39,771 bases of DNA, from NCBI GenBank assembly GCA_021323415.1, contig JAJONM010000004.1, forward strand, positions 1 to 39,771. The letters run 5' to 3'. The notes beneath the pieces were generated by a model. It was not told the origin of the DNA. It ran no database searches and saw only the letters and a program-made list of their open reading frames with translations. How positions within the stretch are numbered: position 1 is the stretch's first letter; each line of letters opens with the position of its first letter. Source of the stretch: Rickettsiaceae bacterium. GTDB taxonomy: Bacteria; Pseudomonadota; Alphaproteobacteria; Rickettsiales; UBA6187. The position numbers and the translations under genes are program-made. Shown here in pieces: positions 1-8,537 of this stretch.

Positions 1-702
1 AAAAACCCTGCTCGTGAGAAGCTACGCCTTGAAATGATAGATAATGCTAAAAAGAGTATAGTGCAAAAGAAAGTAGAAAGTCATTTAGAAGAAATTGCGG
101 GCAAACGAGATATATGTGAATCCATGTTGTTTTTCTTTGATGATGACGGCAATCCGCCCCCTAATATGTCTGTAGAAACTATTACCAGTAAATATAATAT
201 GATCAAGGGGCAAATGCGCTGGATCATAGCTTTGGTTAATGAAATGGATAGAAAATTAGAAGAATTAGACCCTGAGCAATATAAAGCTGATAAACAAATT
301 GTACAGAAACTGCATGATGATTACAGCAAGGAATTAGAAAGTAACTGTAGCCATTATGTTGAAGAAAATAAAATTAATATTAATCCTGATTTACGTAAGG
401 AAATAAAACGGGCGTTACAAAACAATATAAGGGCAATTCAGTTGCGTGAGAAGATGCAAAGGAATATTTCTGATATGCGTATAATTGGTGTTAACCAGAT
501 TTCTCCCACTTTGCGTTACTTATTTGCTGAAAATATGAAAGATCCGGAACCTTCAATGTTGGATACAAAATCGCGATATCGGTATTTAAAAAAAGAGGCA
601 GATTGGCTAGCTGTTGCAATTATAGACTTGGAAGGTAAATTGCTTAATTTGCGTGAAATGGTTTATGCTAGCCATGCGTTTATGGATAGGTATGGTAATT
701 AG
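1..702 (+). CDS. Hypothetical alpha-helical protein, 5' end outside window
   Basis: The reading frame is open from base 1 (it begins K-N-P-A-R-E-K before the first ATG at 34) and ends at the TAG at 700-702. No Shine-Dalgarno sequence precedes the ATG at 34, so the gene most likely starts upstream of the window. The visible 230 or so residues are rich in Lys, Glu, Arg and Leu with heptad-like stretches, which suggests a mostly helical, possibly coiled-coil, soluble protein. No signal peptide, membrane segment or catalytic motif is visible. I do not recognise the family and assign no function. Confidence 0.6.
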   Translation, partial: KNPAREKLRLEMIDNAKKSIVQKKVESHLEEIAGKRDICESMLFFFDDDGNPPPNMSVETITSKYNMIKGQMRWIIALVNEMDRKLEELDPEQYKADKQIVQKLHDDYSKELESNCSHYVEENKININPDLRKEIKRALQNNIRAIQLREKMQRNISDMRIIGVNQISPTLRYLFAENMKDPEPSMLDTKSRYRYLKKEADWLAVAIIDLEGKLLNLREMVYASHAFMDRYGN

Positions 703-767
703 GAATTTCATTTATATATATTTTATTCCATGCTAAATAAACTACATATTCAATAAAGGTATTAACT

Positions 768-1610
768 ATGAAGAACCAGCAATCCAAAATTCTTTTTATT
801 ATTGTGGCTATCTTATCATTATGTTTTAATACTTCATGTTTGGCAGATAAAGGTAAGAAAGCAGTGAGCAATAATAACTCATCAACTGTATATAATGGGC
901 GCAGTTACAAACTGCATATCCCAAACTCACTGCAAAATGAAAAAGCACCACTCCTTATTGCATTGCATGGTGGTTTAGGTAATGCCGAATTTATTGAAAA
1001 TGCACTTGGCATGAATCAGGTGGCTGATAAAAAAGGTTTTGCTGTAGCATATTTAAATGGCACTGAAGGCCGTCTCAGAATGATGAAGGATAAACGTACC
1101 TGGAATGCTGGTGATTGCTGTGGTATTGCTGTTAAAGAAAATATCGATGATGTTTCTTACATTGCTGGCTTTATCAACGAAATAGCAAAAAGATATCCGG
1201 TCGATACTAATCGTATTTATTTAATGGGGCATTCAAATGGCGCAATGATGTCATATCGTTTTGCTTGTGAAAAACCAAATATGATAGCCGCAATGGTTTC
1301 TATATCTGGCACTTTAGCTACAAATAATTGCCGCAATTTAGATGGTCTGCCAATTCTGGAAATTCATGGAGAGCAAGATACTAACGTTCCAGTGGCAGGC
1401 GGAGTTGGCGATAAAAGTATAACTAAAGTTAATTACCGTTCAGTAGAGCAAACCGGGCAGGGGGTAAAGCAAGCAGGTGCGTCATTTAATGCAAAAATAA
1501 TTCCTGGTGGTGGCCATGCGGTTGCTGATCTGAATCAGGCTGTACGTGCAAATTATGGAATTTCATTAGCAGAAATGGTTGCAAACTTTTTTGAGGGTAA
1601 AAGTAAGTAG
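768..1610 (+). CDS. Secreted PHB depolymerase / LpqC-type esterase
   Basis: An alpha/beta-hydrolase of the extracellular polyhydroxybutyrate depolymerase / feruloyl esterase (LpqC, COG3509) group; the substrate is an ester but cannot be told from sequence. An N-terminal hydrophobic segment (residues 8-20) followed by N-T-S-C-L-A looks like a signal peptide; the Cys could be a poor lipobox, so export to periplasm or outside is likely but lipidation is uncertain. The oxyanion HGG is at 67-69, the nucleophile motif GHSNG at 154-158 (Ser156), a probable acid Asp204 in GEQDTNVP, and the catalytic His250 in GGGH. Length (280 aa) fits the family. An AAAGGT sequence lies about 10 bases before the ATG. 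The 3' end overlaps the convergent phosphopantetheinyl transferase gene by 58 bp. Confidence 0.85.
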   Translation: MKNQQSKILFIIVAILSLCFNTSCLADKGKKAVSNNNSSTVYNGRSYKLHIPNSLQNEKAPLLIALHGGLGNAEFIENALGMNQVADKKGFAVAYLNGTEGRLRMMKDKRTWNAGDCCGIAVKENIDDVSYIAGFINEIAKRYPVDTNRIYLMGHSNGAMMSYRFACEKPNMIAAMVSISGTLATNNCRNLDGLPILEIHGEQDTNVPVAGGVGDKSITKVNYRSVEQTGQGVKQAGASFNAKIIPGGGHAVADLNQAVRANYGISLAEMVANFFEGKSK

Positions 1611-2275
1611 TCATCATATTCAAACTGTTTAACAGGCGGCATATTATCGCCTACTAATGCAATTGCACTAGCGTATTCATCTGCTATGGAAACTGTTTCT
1701 ATCTGAATTTTTTGGCCATTTAGTTCTAATGTATTAGCCAGTACAGAAAAATCTTGCAAGTAACTAAATAAATCGGTTCCGAGTGCTTTTATAACAGCTT
1801 CCTTTCGGGCCCATATATCATAAAATTTTTGCTTTTGTTGTTCTTGAGGCAGGCAATTTATTGCATCTATTTCTCTTTGGTGGAAATAATGTTTTGCTAT
1901 AAAATCAATGTTCCGCTTATCACTAATTTGTTCAATGTCTATCCCTATATGGTTTCTTGCAAAACCAATAATTATGTAATTACCTGAATGCGAAATATTG
2001 AAATGTAGATTTTGCCCTTGCCAATATGGTTTTCCAGAGTTGCTATTTATAAGCTGAAGTTTTAGAGGGGCAATATTAAGGTAATTGCTGCTAAGTATGC
2101 GTAGCATATAACGGCCTGTACAAAAACGGGCGCGGTCTTCAGGAATCTTATATTTTGTAGATTGTGATTGTTCTTCAGGAGAAAGTAAGGGAAGTAGGTC
2201 TTTTGTGGAAGCCCGACTGGTTAAATTAACCAAATCGAACTTCCATAGATGTATATTATTTTTAAAGGCTTGCAT
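1553..2275 (-). CDS. 4'-phosphopantetheinyl transferase, Sfp type
   Basis: Transfers the 4'-phosphopantetheine arm of coenzyme A to a serine of carrier proteins (acyl, peptidyl or aryl carrier). The 240-residue protein has the hallmarks of the Sfp/Gsp family: FNISHS at 92-97, the Mg-binding GIDIE at 111-115 and WARKEAVIKA at 155-164, whose Glu completes metal binding. An N-terminal half with RFCTGRYMLR (around 50-59) completes the two-fold pseudosymmetric fold. No polyketide or non-ribosomal peptide synthase gene lies in the window, so the target carrier protein is unknown. The gene is convergent with the upstream esterase and their coding ends overlap. It follows the paralogue ending at 2325 by 49 bp on the same strand. 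Confidence 0.9.
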   Translation of the reverse strand: MQAFKNNIHLWKFDLVNLTSRASTKDLLPLLSPEEQSQSTKYKIPEDRARFCTGRYMLRILSSNYLNIAPLKLQLINSNSGKPYWQGQNLHFNISHSGNYIIIGFARNHIGIDIEQISDKRNIDFIAKHYFHQREIDAINCLPQEQQKQKFYDIWARKEAVIKALGTDLFSYLQDFSVLANTLELNGQKIQIETVSIADEYASAIALVGDNMPPVKQFEYDDYLLLPSKKFATISANEIP

Positions 2276-2324
2276 GCCTATAGTTATAAGTAATTATTGA
2301 GCAATTCTCAACTTTTTACTATAA

Positions 2325-3965
2325 CTATTGTATGCCTTGTACTACGCCCCCTCTGCTGCTGCTTGCTCTAGTAGCAAAGCTACCTGGGGCAGCGGCACTT
2401 GGTGCCTGACCTCCAAAACTGCTTTGACTAGACGTACGTGTTGGAGGATTGCTTGGAGCTGTGCCTTGTTCTACTTCCTCTGGTGTATTATTCACCACAG
2501 CCTCCTTCCGTTGCCAAATTGCTGCAGCTACTGCGGCTCCTGCTATTATAAGCGCACCAAAAACGCCACCAATAGCAGCTCCGACTTTTTCTCCCGTAGA
2601 AAGACCTGGCTTAACTACAGGCTCACCACCTGTGATGTTGCTTGGAGAAGGTGCATTCTCTAAGCTAGGAGTTTCTGCTTCTGGGCTAGGTACTGTATTT
2701 GGTTTCGGGCTAGGCACCACATTCTCTGGAGTAGGGCTAGAAGCCTGCGGAGCTGGACTACTAGTCTCCGCTGAAGTAGGAGCCGGTTGAGCTGGAGTAG
2801 GGGTAGGTTTTGGGCAGTAAGTAGGGTTAGAAGGGCTGCAAGTAGTTAAATCCGCAGCGTCCATTAGAATTTTATATGTTAGTGGATAAGGTGGCGGAGT
2901 ATCTCCTATAATATCAGAAGTACGGTCTGTCAGTCTGGTTTCACCTCCTGTGATTTGGTGGTTAGAACCAGTGCTAGTGTGAGTTACATTGTAAAAATTT
3001 ACAGATGCATGACCTGGTGCGCCACATTCGGTAAGTGTGTATTGACCATTTATACCAGGGAAAAAGTCGGTAGATGCACAATTATCTCTAGTCAGGCCAG
3101 CTTTATCTAACATATTATCAAAAAATTGCCCTTGTTGTGCAACTGTGGTTAATTTGTCTTGAGTATTGGCAATAATATCTACAGTAGTGCTGCTGGATAG
3201 ATTTCCTGCTGGATATCTAATTCCATCAAGGTGAGATGCAGAGAAAACTATCTTTGTTGATTTATTATTTATAGAAGAATCTAAAGCAACATCAACACAG
3301 GCCTGAGTAGCTTTGTCATCACAACCAAGAACGAACTTCTGGTTACGTGGATTAGTAGTTGCAGTTTGTACGTTGGCTAGTTCTTTAATAGCGTCATCAT
3401 CAGTAGGCATATTTTTTACAGAAAGAGCTGAAACAAGGTAATCTTTTTGAGCAGCTAAATCTGTTAGTGGGGCGCCATAGGCATTTATTACACTTTGTGG
3501 TGTAGTGTCAGGGCCGCCAGCAAGTATGATAGTAGATTTAGCTCCACCCTGTGGTCCGAAATTGCCAGTAGCATAAGTTTCTGATCCAACAGTTACCTGA
3601 CCATTGTAGTAACCAGATTGTTCTACATCACGTCTTTCAATTAGAGTAGAATTTGTTAAGTTTACTACATTATTAGCATCAACTGTAGAATTAAAAGTAG
3701 AATTAAGTGCTTTTGTGGCATCATCAACTAATTCTTTATTTGCAGCACTAAAAGCAGTCCAATACTGATATCCCTGATACAAAGCAATTCCTGTAACGCT
3801 AATAATAGTTGCGCCTTGAGCGATCCATAAACGCTTTTGGGGAGAAACTTTATTTTTTAAGCTCTGTAAGTACCCAACTTCTTGTTTAGTATCCCTTTGT
3901 TTAGTATCCCTGTTATCCCATAGAGCTTCAATATCGTTTTCTAGATTTTCTTTAAATTTAGCCAT
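2325..3965 (-). CDS. Membrane-anchored Pro-rich protein, paralogue 1 of 3
   Basis: Unrecognised 546-residue protein, clearly homologous to the next two minus-strand genes. Order of parts: charged N-terminus (1-45), membrane segment about 46-68, Asn/Ser/Thr-rich linker with four N-x-S/T sequons between 88 and 107, dibasic motif ERRDVEQ at 110-116, an extracytoplasmic domain (about 120-350) with LTRDNC (291-296) and CGAPGH (314-319) that are shared with the paralogues, a Pro/Ser/Thr stalk (385-455), a second Gly/Ala-rich membrane segment (461-484), then WQRKE and a hydrophilic tail with FGGQAPS (517-523). Positive charges flank the inner side of both segments, so N-in/C-in with the middle outside is expected. 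The start is supported by AAGGGG 8 nt before ATG, as in the other two genes. Function unknown. Confidence 0.8.
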   Translation of the reverse strand: MAKFKENLENDIEALWDNRDTKQRDTKQEVGYLQSLKNKVSPQKRLWIAQGATIISVTGIALYQGYQYWTAFSAANKELVDDATKALNSTFNSTVDANNVVNLTNSTLIERRDVEQSGYYNGQVTVGSETYATGNFGPQGGAKSTIILAGGPDTTPQSVINAYGAPLTDLAAQKDYLVSALSVKNMPTDDDAIKELANVQTATTNPRNQKFVLGCDDKATQACVDVALDSSINNKSTKIVFSASHLDGIRYPAGNLSSSTTVDIIANTQDKLTTVAQQGQFFDNMLDKAGLTRDNCASTDFFPGINGQYTLTECGAPGHASVNFYNVTHTSTGSNHQITGGETRLTDRTSDIIGDTPPPYPLTYKILMDAADLTTCSPSNPTYCPKPTPTPAQPAPTSAETSSPAPQASSPTPENVVPSPKPNTVPSPEAETPSLENAPSPSNITGGEPVVKPGLSTGEKVGAAIGGVFGALIIAGAAVAAAIWQRKEAVVNNTPEEVEQGTAPSNPPTRTSSQSSFGGQAPSAAAPGSFATRASSSRGGVVQGIQ

Positions 3966-4028
3966 TATTATAACCCCTTGCTTTTGGTTCTTTATCTGTG
4001 GTGCGGATGTATTAGTTTAGTACCGCGA

Positions 4029-4057
4029 CATATAGCAAGAAAAAATTCTAAAGTAAA
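4029..4057 (-). promoter_or_regulatory. Candidate sigma70 promoter of paralogue 1
   Basis: On the minus strand TTTACT (4057-4052) is followed after 17 bases by TATATG (4034-4029). The same -35 hexamer and spacing occur upstream of paralogue 3. The predicted transcript would have a leader of about 55-60 nt carrying the shared AAGGGG site. Confidence 0.4.
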
Positions 4058-4240
4058 TATAAATTCATTTGCCTGATTCTGCCTTGCTAGCACAAATGCT
4101 GGGGTTTTACCTTGTAGGGTGATATTTGATTTGGGTTTTTCAACTCTTAGTAGTAAGATTGTTGATGTAAAATATTCGAGACGACTATTTTGTGAAGTGA
4201 TCGGACAAATGTTAATGATGTGTCTATAAGCTTTAGCTAT

Positions 4241-4292
4241 AAGATATACAAGAAAAAATATGGAAGTCCTGGAAAATAAATTAGGACTTCCA
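4241..4292 (-). terminator. Rho-independent terminator of paralogue 2
   Basis: A perfect 10-bp inverted repeat (TGGAAGTCCT at 4261-4270 and AGGACTTCCA at 4283-4292, 12-base loop) lies 6 bp past the stop codon and is followed on the minus strand by TATTTTTTC. Confidence 0.85.
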
Positions 4293-4298
4293 TTAAAA

Positions 4299-5861
4299 TT
4301 ATACAATGCTATGTGTACCTGAAGCTCGTCTTAATGATTCAGTGGCGGCAAAAGAAGGTACCTGCCCGCCCAAACTAGTATCTGCTCTATCTTGAACAGG
4401 GAGAGTATCGGCATGGACTGGTATGCTAACATCATTTTGCACGGCGTCTTTTTTATCAGCCAAAACGAAGGCAAAAATAGCACCTCCAGCGAGAATTGCA
4501 CCAGATACGCCTACTACTGGCCATAGCCAAGATGGAGTAGAGTCTGTAGCAGCTGGAGTAGGGTTTGGTTCTTTATAAGCAGGCAGGGTGTGTTTAGGAA
4601 AAGTAAAATTGGCATGCTTGGTATTTAATTCGCCATCAGTTGAAATTCTTGGAATAGGGGGATGATTTGATGAGCTTGGAGATAAATTACCCCCTGGGGT
4701 TGTAGTAGGAGAAGTGCTCTCTACAACTGAACTGATTAAACGGTCCCAGATTTTTGGTTCACTTGCTGGATCACCAGAAATATTATCGTAGCCAATAACA
4801 TTTACAAATGCGGTTCCTCCAGAAATTTGGCTGTTATACCCACCGCCAATATTTTTAGGTTCATGCGTTACAATTTGTTTAATAGTTGGATGTCCGGCTT
4901 TTGCGCAAGTTGTTTCGGTATATGCAGTTACTTTGCCAGTATTATATTCGGCAGTTTTACAATCAGCATTTGTAAGTCCGCTTACATCTAATGTATTACT
5001 AAAGAATGCCTGACGCTGACTATTTGTTACTTTTTGGCTTTTATCGCTGCTAACTAACGTTAATGTACTATCTTTATTATCTGATATGTTGCATCCTGCA
5101 GGAAATAATTTTGTTTGCCCTGAAGGAACAACAGCTTCTGATATAAATATATTTTGCATATTTATGCTGGTTGGATTTATTGACTTATCTTTCTCACTGC
5201 ATAAAGCTTTTGCAACTACTGGGCCTGCATCTCCAAATGTACCCACCTGGACATTTTTATTATTAGGTAAGCTAGTAACTCCTACTTGTTGTTCCATTGT
5301 CCTATAAATTGCTGCAATATCTTCTACCTTGCTTTGTACTGGGATGCCGGTAACCGTGTAATGGTAAACGCCCGATTTATCAGTTAAAGATGTGCCGTAT
5401 TGTTCAACGGTTGTTTTTGCAGATAAATGTGAATCTCCAGCAACTAAAATTGTTCCCGTATTGTTTCCCGGTGGTGTGTAAGTTAATGGGGCATAATTAA
5501 CTGGCCCAATATTTATTGAACTGGTTGTGTACGTTATTTCTTCAAGGTCTCGTTTCTGGATTGTAGTAGTGTTTGATAGATTTAAAGTATTTGTATGGCT
5601 AGTACTATTTGTAGAATTGAAACTATCTAATGTTTTATCAATTGATTCTGAGTTTGCTAAATAAAACTGGTATGCCCAGTACAATCCATATGTGGTAGCA
5701 GAAATAAGTGAAACACCTCGGAAAATTTTTACTTGTGTATCATGGCTAAGATTTTGTAAAAAACTACGAATATATCCTGGTTCTTTTTTAGTATCATTTG
5801 CGGTAGGTAGTAGTGGAAGGTTATTTTCTATATCAAAAGTATAAGATTTTTTTTTAGCCAT
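4299..5861 (-). CDS. Membrane-anchored Pro/Thr-rich protein, paralogue 2 of 3
   Basis: Unrecognised 520-residue protein of the same family as its neighbours; it is closest to paralogue 1 (both begin MAK and share E-x-G-Y followed by a similar first membrane segment at about 46-68). It has a sequon-rich linker at 81-100, the dibasic motif QKRDLEE at 102-108, an extracytoplasmic domain with LTNADC (296-301) and CAKAGH (319-324), a shorter and less regular Pro/Ser/Thr stalk (about 383-442), a second membrane segment (about 446-468) ending in ADKKD, and a tail with LGGQVPS (497-503). Around nine N-x-S/T sequons fall outside the predicted cytoplasmic parts. The start has AAGGGG 8 nt upstream. It is followed by its own terminator, so it is probably a single transcription unit. 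Confidence 0.8.
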   Translation of the reverse strand: MAKKKSYTFDIENNLPLLPTANDTKKEPGYIRSFLQNLSHDTQVKIFRGVSLISATTYGLYWAYQFYLANSESIDKTLDSFNSTNSTSHTNTLNLSNTTTIQKRDLEEITYTTSSINIGPVNYAPLTYTPPGNNTGTILVAGDSHLSAKTTVEQYGTSLTDKSGVYHYTVTGIPVQSKVEDIAAIYRTMEQQVGVTSLPNNKNVQVGTFGDAGPVVAKALCSEKDKSINPTSINMQNIFISEAVVPSGQTKLFPAGCNISDNKDSTLTLVSSDKSQKVTNSQRQAFFSNTLDVSGLTNADCKTAEYNTGKVTAYTETTCAKAGHPTIKQIVTHEPKNIGGGYNSQISGGTAFVNVIGYDNISGDPASEPKIWDRLISSVVESTSPTTTPGGNLSPSSSNHPPIPRISTDGELNTKHANFTFPKHTLPAYKEPNPTPAATDSTPSWLWPVVGVSGAILAGGAIFAFVLADKKDAVQNDVSIPVHADTLPVQDRADTSLGGQVPSFAATESLRRASGTHSIV

Positions 5862-6032
5862 TTTAATTACCCCTTCTTGTGTTCCTTATAAAAAATCATT
5901 TTGCTCTTAATTAACTGCTATTTATTTAGTAGCACTTAATCGAGTATTGAATTTAGATGCTGTAGAAAAAGGGGTAAAAAAACAATTTGGCTTAATAATA
6001 ATTTTTATAAATTTTAGATAAATGATAAAATA

Positions 6033-6069
6033 GAAAACCCGACTGGTTATATTACCATGTCGGGTTTTT
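6033..6069 (-). terminator. Terminator downstream of paralogue 3
   Basis: A perfect inverted repeat GAAAACCCGAC / GTCGGGTTTTT (6033-6043 and 6059-6069, allowing for one end base) lies about 40 bp past the stop at 6111. The T-rich arm serves as the U-tract on the minus strand (GTCGGGTTTTCTATTTT), and the symmetry would also let it work in the other direction. Confidence 0.8.
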
Positions 6070-6110
6070 AAAGTTAACTTATACTATATTAAACCTACTT
6101 GGTTAAAAAT

Positions 6111-8195
6111 TTAGTGTCTTCCTTGAGCATTACTAAAACTAGACAGTCTTGCTGTATTTGGCCCAACAACTGGTTGTGCCGTATCATTTGGTGCCTGACC
6201 TCCCATACTTGCTTCAATGTTGTCTGGTGTTCTTCCCTGTTCAATATCAGCGGCATGAGCATTGAGTTCAACAGTATTGCCAGTTGCACCCCTTCTTTTA
6301 TGGAGCAATGCAAGTCCACCAACAATTCCGCCAACTGCTGCAACACCAAAGGCCGATATTGCATATCCCCATCCTGATGTAGTTGGAGTAGGATTCGGAA
6401 TAGCTGTTACTACTGTTGTATTACCTGGCATCGGCGTTGGCGTAGGCGTTGGCGTAGGTGTTGGAGTAGGCGTAGGTGTTGGAGTAGGCGTAGGTGTTGG
6501 AGTAGGCGTTGGCGTAGGTGTTGGAGTAGGCGTAGGTGTTGGAGTAGGCGTAGGTGTAGGTGTTGGAGTAGGCGTTGGCGTAGGTGTAGGCGTAGGTGTA
6601 GGTGTAGGCGTAGGCGTAGGCGTAGGTGTTGGAGTAGGTGTAGGCGTCGGCGTTGGAGTCGGCGTAGGTGTTGGCGTAGGCGTAGGTGTTGGAGTCGGAG
6701 TAGGAGTTGGCGTCGGCGTAGGCGTAGGCGTAGGTGTAGGAGTTGGCGTCGGCGTTGGAGTTGGAGTAGGCGTTGGAGTAGGCGTAGGCGTAGGCGTTGG
6801 AGTAGGTGTTGGCGTTACTGATGGACTCGGATTAGCACTCTGAACTACACCATTAATAAGGATGTTATCAGGGCATGGTGCATTAGCAGTAGAAGTTGTT
6901 CCACAAGTAAGGCCAGTTACTGCAGCTCCTGTGTTTTTAGCTTCCAGAGTTGTAGAGTGTATTACTGTAGGGTGACCAGGTTTCGCACATACTGTTTCAG
7001 CATATGTTGTACCAATGTTAACTATAGTTTCTGCGGTACAATCAGCTCTTGTAAGGCTAGCAGCAGATAGTAGGCCATCAAAATATACTTGTGCCTGTGC
7101 TTCACTTAGCTCAGCATTGTTATTACGGCTTCTAATCAGGTTAATAACCGTGTTATAGCTTGATATGTCACACCCTACTACTGGACCGGTAGATGCAGGA
7201 GGATTGTCTATAACCATATTTGCAACTTTAATTCCAGCTGTGTTTTTTGCTGTGTTAGTTAAACATAATGCTTCAAGACCTATTTTATCACCATCTCTTG
7301 ATGTAAGAACTTGTACATCACGAGTGGCAGGCGCATTTGCTGAGCCTGATAATTGCATTAAGTAGTTTAAGAAACCTTCAGCAGCAACTGCTGTAGATTC
7401 TCTATTGTTTGGATTAGTCATGGTACCTAGTGAATATTTAGGAGTGTTAGTGAACGCTGAATCCGATAATTTAGGACCCACTTCTCCTGATACCTGCACA
7501 GCACTTTGAGTTGATGAACCGGCAACTCCTATCGTACCGCCGCTTCCTCCTTGTGGTTGGCAAGTTTGAGTAGGGAAAGAGGCTGATCCTACTTCTTGCG
7601 TTCCTAAGAAACATCCATTTTGTTCTGCATCACGTTTTAAGTTTTCTGGTTCTGCATAATTAGCTTTATTATTATTAAGAACAGGTGTAGCTAAAGCTCC
7701 ATCAAGAACAAGACCTACTGTAGCTAAGCCAGATAAAGCAAGAGATGTGCCTAAAGTCACTTTTGCTAATGTACTAAGTTCTGGCTGTGTATTAATATCG
7801 ATTTCAGCAGATAAAGCATCTTTTATAATAACTTTTGCATCTTCGTAGCGATAATCGTTATAAATAAGCCCATCATTGCTGAAATTGTCTTTCAGAAGAT
7901 TATCTACTGCATTTCTAGCTTCTTCATCCGCTAAAACTTCTTTATATTCATTTATAATTTGCTCTAATTTGCTTACATGGTCTTCTGTAGTTATATTGTC
8001 TTCTATAGTTATAGTTATATTGTCTTCTGTAGTTTGAACATCTTCTTCTTTTGTTTCGTTCTTAATTGTTAGGCTATTTACACCAGATTTTTTAACTCCA
8101 TCAATCCAATCTAAAAGTTTCGTATTCAATGATTCTGGAAGAATGTTTGTAATTCCAGTCTCAATATCTTGTACGTATAATTGTTCTTTAGACAT
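6111..8195 (-). CDS. Membrane-anchored protein with long Pro-Thr stalk, paralogue 3 of 3
   Basis: Unrecognised 694-residue protein, third member of the family. I place the start at 8195, not further upstream, because AAGGGG lies 8 nt before it exactly as in the two paralogues. It has a longer acidic N-terminal part (1-140, no paralogous counterpart), a first membrane segment (about 142-164), the dibasic motif NLKRDAEQ (185-192), the extracytoplasmic domain with LTRADC (381-386) and CAKPGH (403-408), then 64 consecutive Thr-Pro units (about 461-588), a second membrane segment (about 609-632) ending in LLHKRRG, and a tail with MGGQAPN. The stalk should hold the domain far from the membrane. Expected topology is N-in/C-in. 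The function is unknown; surface adhesin-like or host-facing roles are only guesses. Confidence 0.8.
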   Translation of the reverse strand: MSKEQLYVQDIETGITNILPESLNTKLLDWIDGVKKSGVNSLTIKNETKEEDVQTTEDNITITIEDNITTEDHVSKLEQIINEYKEVLADEEARNAVDNLLKDNFSNDGLIYNDYRYEDAKVIIKDALSAEIDINTQPELSTLAKVTLGTSLALSGLATVGLVLDGALATPVLNNNKANYAEPENLKRDAEQNGCFLGTQEVGSASFPTQTCQPQGGSGGTIGVAGSSTQSAVQVSGEVGPKLSDSAFTNTPKYSLGTMTNPNNRESTAVAAEGFLNYLMQLSGSANAPATRDVQVLTSRDGDKIGLEALCLTNTAKNTAGIKVANMVIDNPPASTGPVVGCDISSYNTVINLIRSRNNNAELSEAQAQVYFDGLLSAASLTRADCTAETIVNIGTTYAETVCAKPGHPTVIHSTTLEAKNTGAAVTGLTCGTTSTANAPCPDNILINGVVQSANPSPSVTPTPTPTPTPTPTPTPTPTPTPTPTPTPTPTPTPTPTPTPTPTPTPTPTPTPTPTPTPTPTPTPTPTPTPTPTPTPTPTPTPTPTPTPTPTPTPTPTPTPTPTPTPTPTPTPTPTPTPTPTPTPTPTPMPGNTTVVTAIPNPTPTTSGWGYAISAFGVAAVGGIVGGLALLHKRRGATGNTVELNAHAADIEQGRTPDNIEASMGGQAPNDTAQPVVGPNTARLSSFSNAQGRH
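6432..6815 (-). repeat. Hexanucleotide repeat encoding 64 Thr-Pro units
   Basis: 384 bp of in-frame 6-bp repeats (minus strand ACn-CCn). Units differ almost only at the wobble positions of the two codons, so the peptide is perfectly periodic while the DNA is not. Blocks of identical units suggest past expansion by unequal exchange or slippage. The opposite strand is open and would read Gly-Val repeats, which is a by-product. Confidence 0.95.
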
Positions 8196-8537
8196 TATCA
8201 TTACCCCTTGCTTAGTTATTCTTCTTGTTTGTTGCATTATTAAATCAAATCGTGCAGAGGTTATATCACAAAACGGGTACAAAGTAAACATAAAACAATC
8301 AATTTTATTACGATTGTGCCTAAAATGTTTATTTTTTGTCATTTTATATAAACTCATGCGCAGACTTTCAATCACTGGTTATAATAAATATAATATTTAC
8401 CCCTGTGTGATTATATCTATAAAAAGCAGCGTATTTTATGGAAACTTATCTTGCTAACTTTAGCTACCCGTTTTATAAGAAAAGTGTGGAAAACATAAGG
8501 CAGATATAATTTAAACATTTCGCTGTAAAAAAGAATT
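8196..8537. other. 342-bp divergent intergenic region
   Basis: Lies between paralogue 3 (minus) and the efflux adaptor gene (plus). It carries the minus-strand leader with AAGGGG and a candidate promoter (8260-8288). Toward the adaptor gene a perfect TATAAT occurs at 8505-8510, 28 nt before the ATG, but with no convincing -35 hexamer. A plus-strand frame crossing the region (8143-8457) overlaps the start of paralogue 3 and has no support. No operator-like palindrome was noticed. Confidence 0.45.
8260..8288 (-). promoter_or_regulatory. Candidate sigma70 promoter of paralogue 3
   Basis: On the minus strand TTTACT (8288-8283), 17-base spacer, TATAAC (8265-8260). A leader of about 58 nt would follow before the ATG at 8195. 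The same -35 element, spacing and following TT occur before paralogue 1. Confidence 0.5.

Larger units (their letters stand above)
3966..4298. other. 333-bp intergenic region between paralogues 1 and 2
   Basis: Contains, from high to low coordinate on the minus strand: the terminator of paralogue 2, a candidate promoter (4029-4057) and the leader of paralogue 1 with its AAGGGG ribosome-binding site at about 3974-3979. A 104-codon minus-strand frame crosses the region (3992-4306), but it runs through the terminator and promoter, has no ribosome-binding site and resembles nothing, so I do not call it a gene. Confidence 0.6.

Noticed and set aside
3992..4306. 104-codon minus-strand frame between paralogues
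   Set aside because: It covers a terminator and a promoter, starts within the end of paralogue 2, and lacks a ribosome-binding site.
6432..6815. Possible CRISPR or satellite array
   Set aside because: The unit is 6 bp with no spacers, and it lies in frame within a coding region.
6262..6843. Plus-strand frame encoding a long Gly-Val repeat
   Set aside because: It is the antisense reading of the Thr-Pro repeat in paralogue 3, with no ribosome-binding site and no conserved domain.
8143..8457. 104-codon plus-strand frame across the spacer before the efflux genes
   Set aside because: It overlaps the leader and start of paralogue 3 in antisense and shows no protein-like features.
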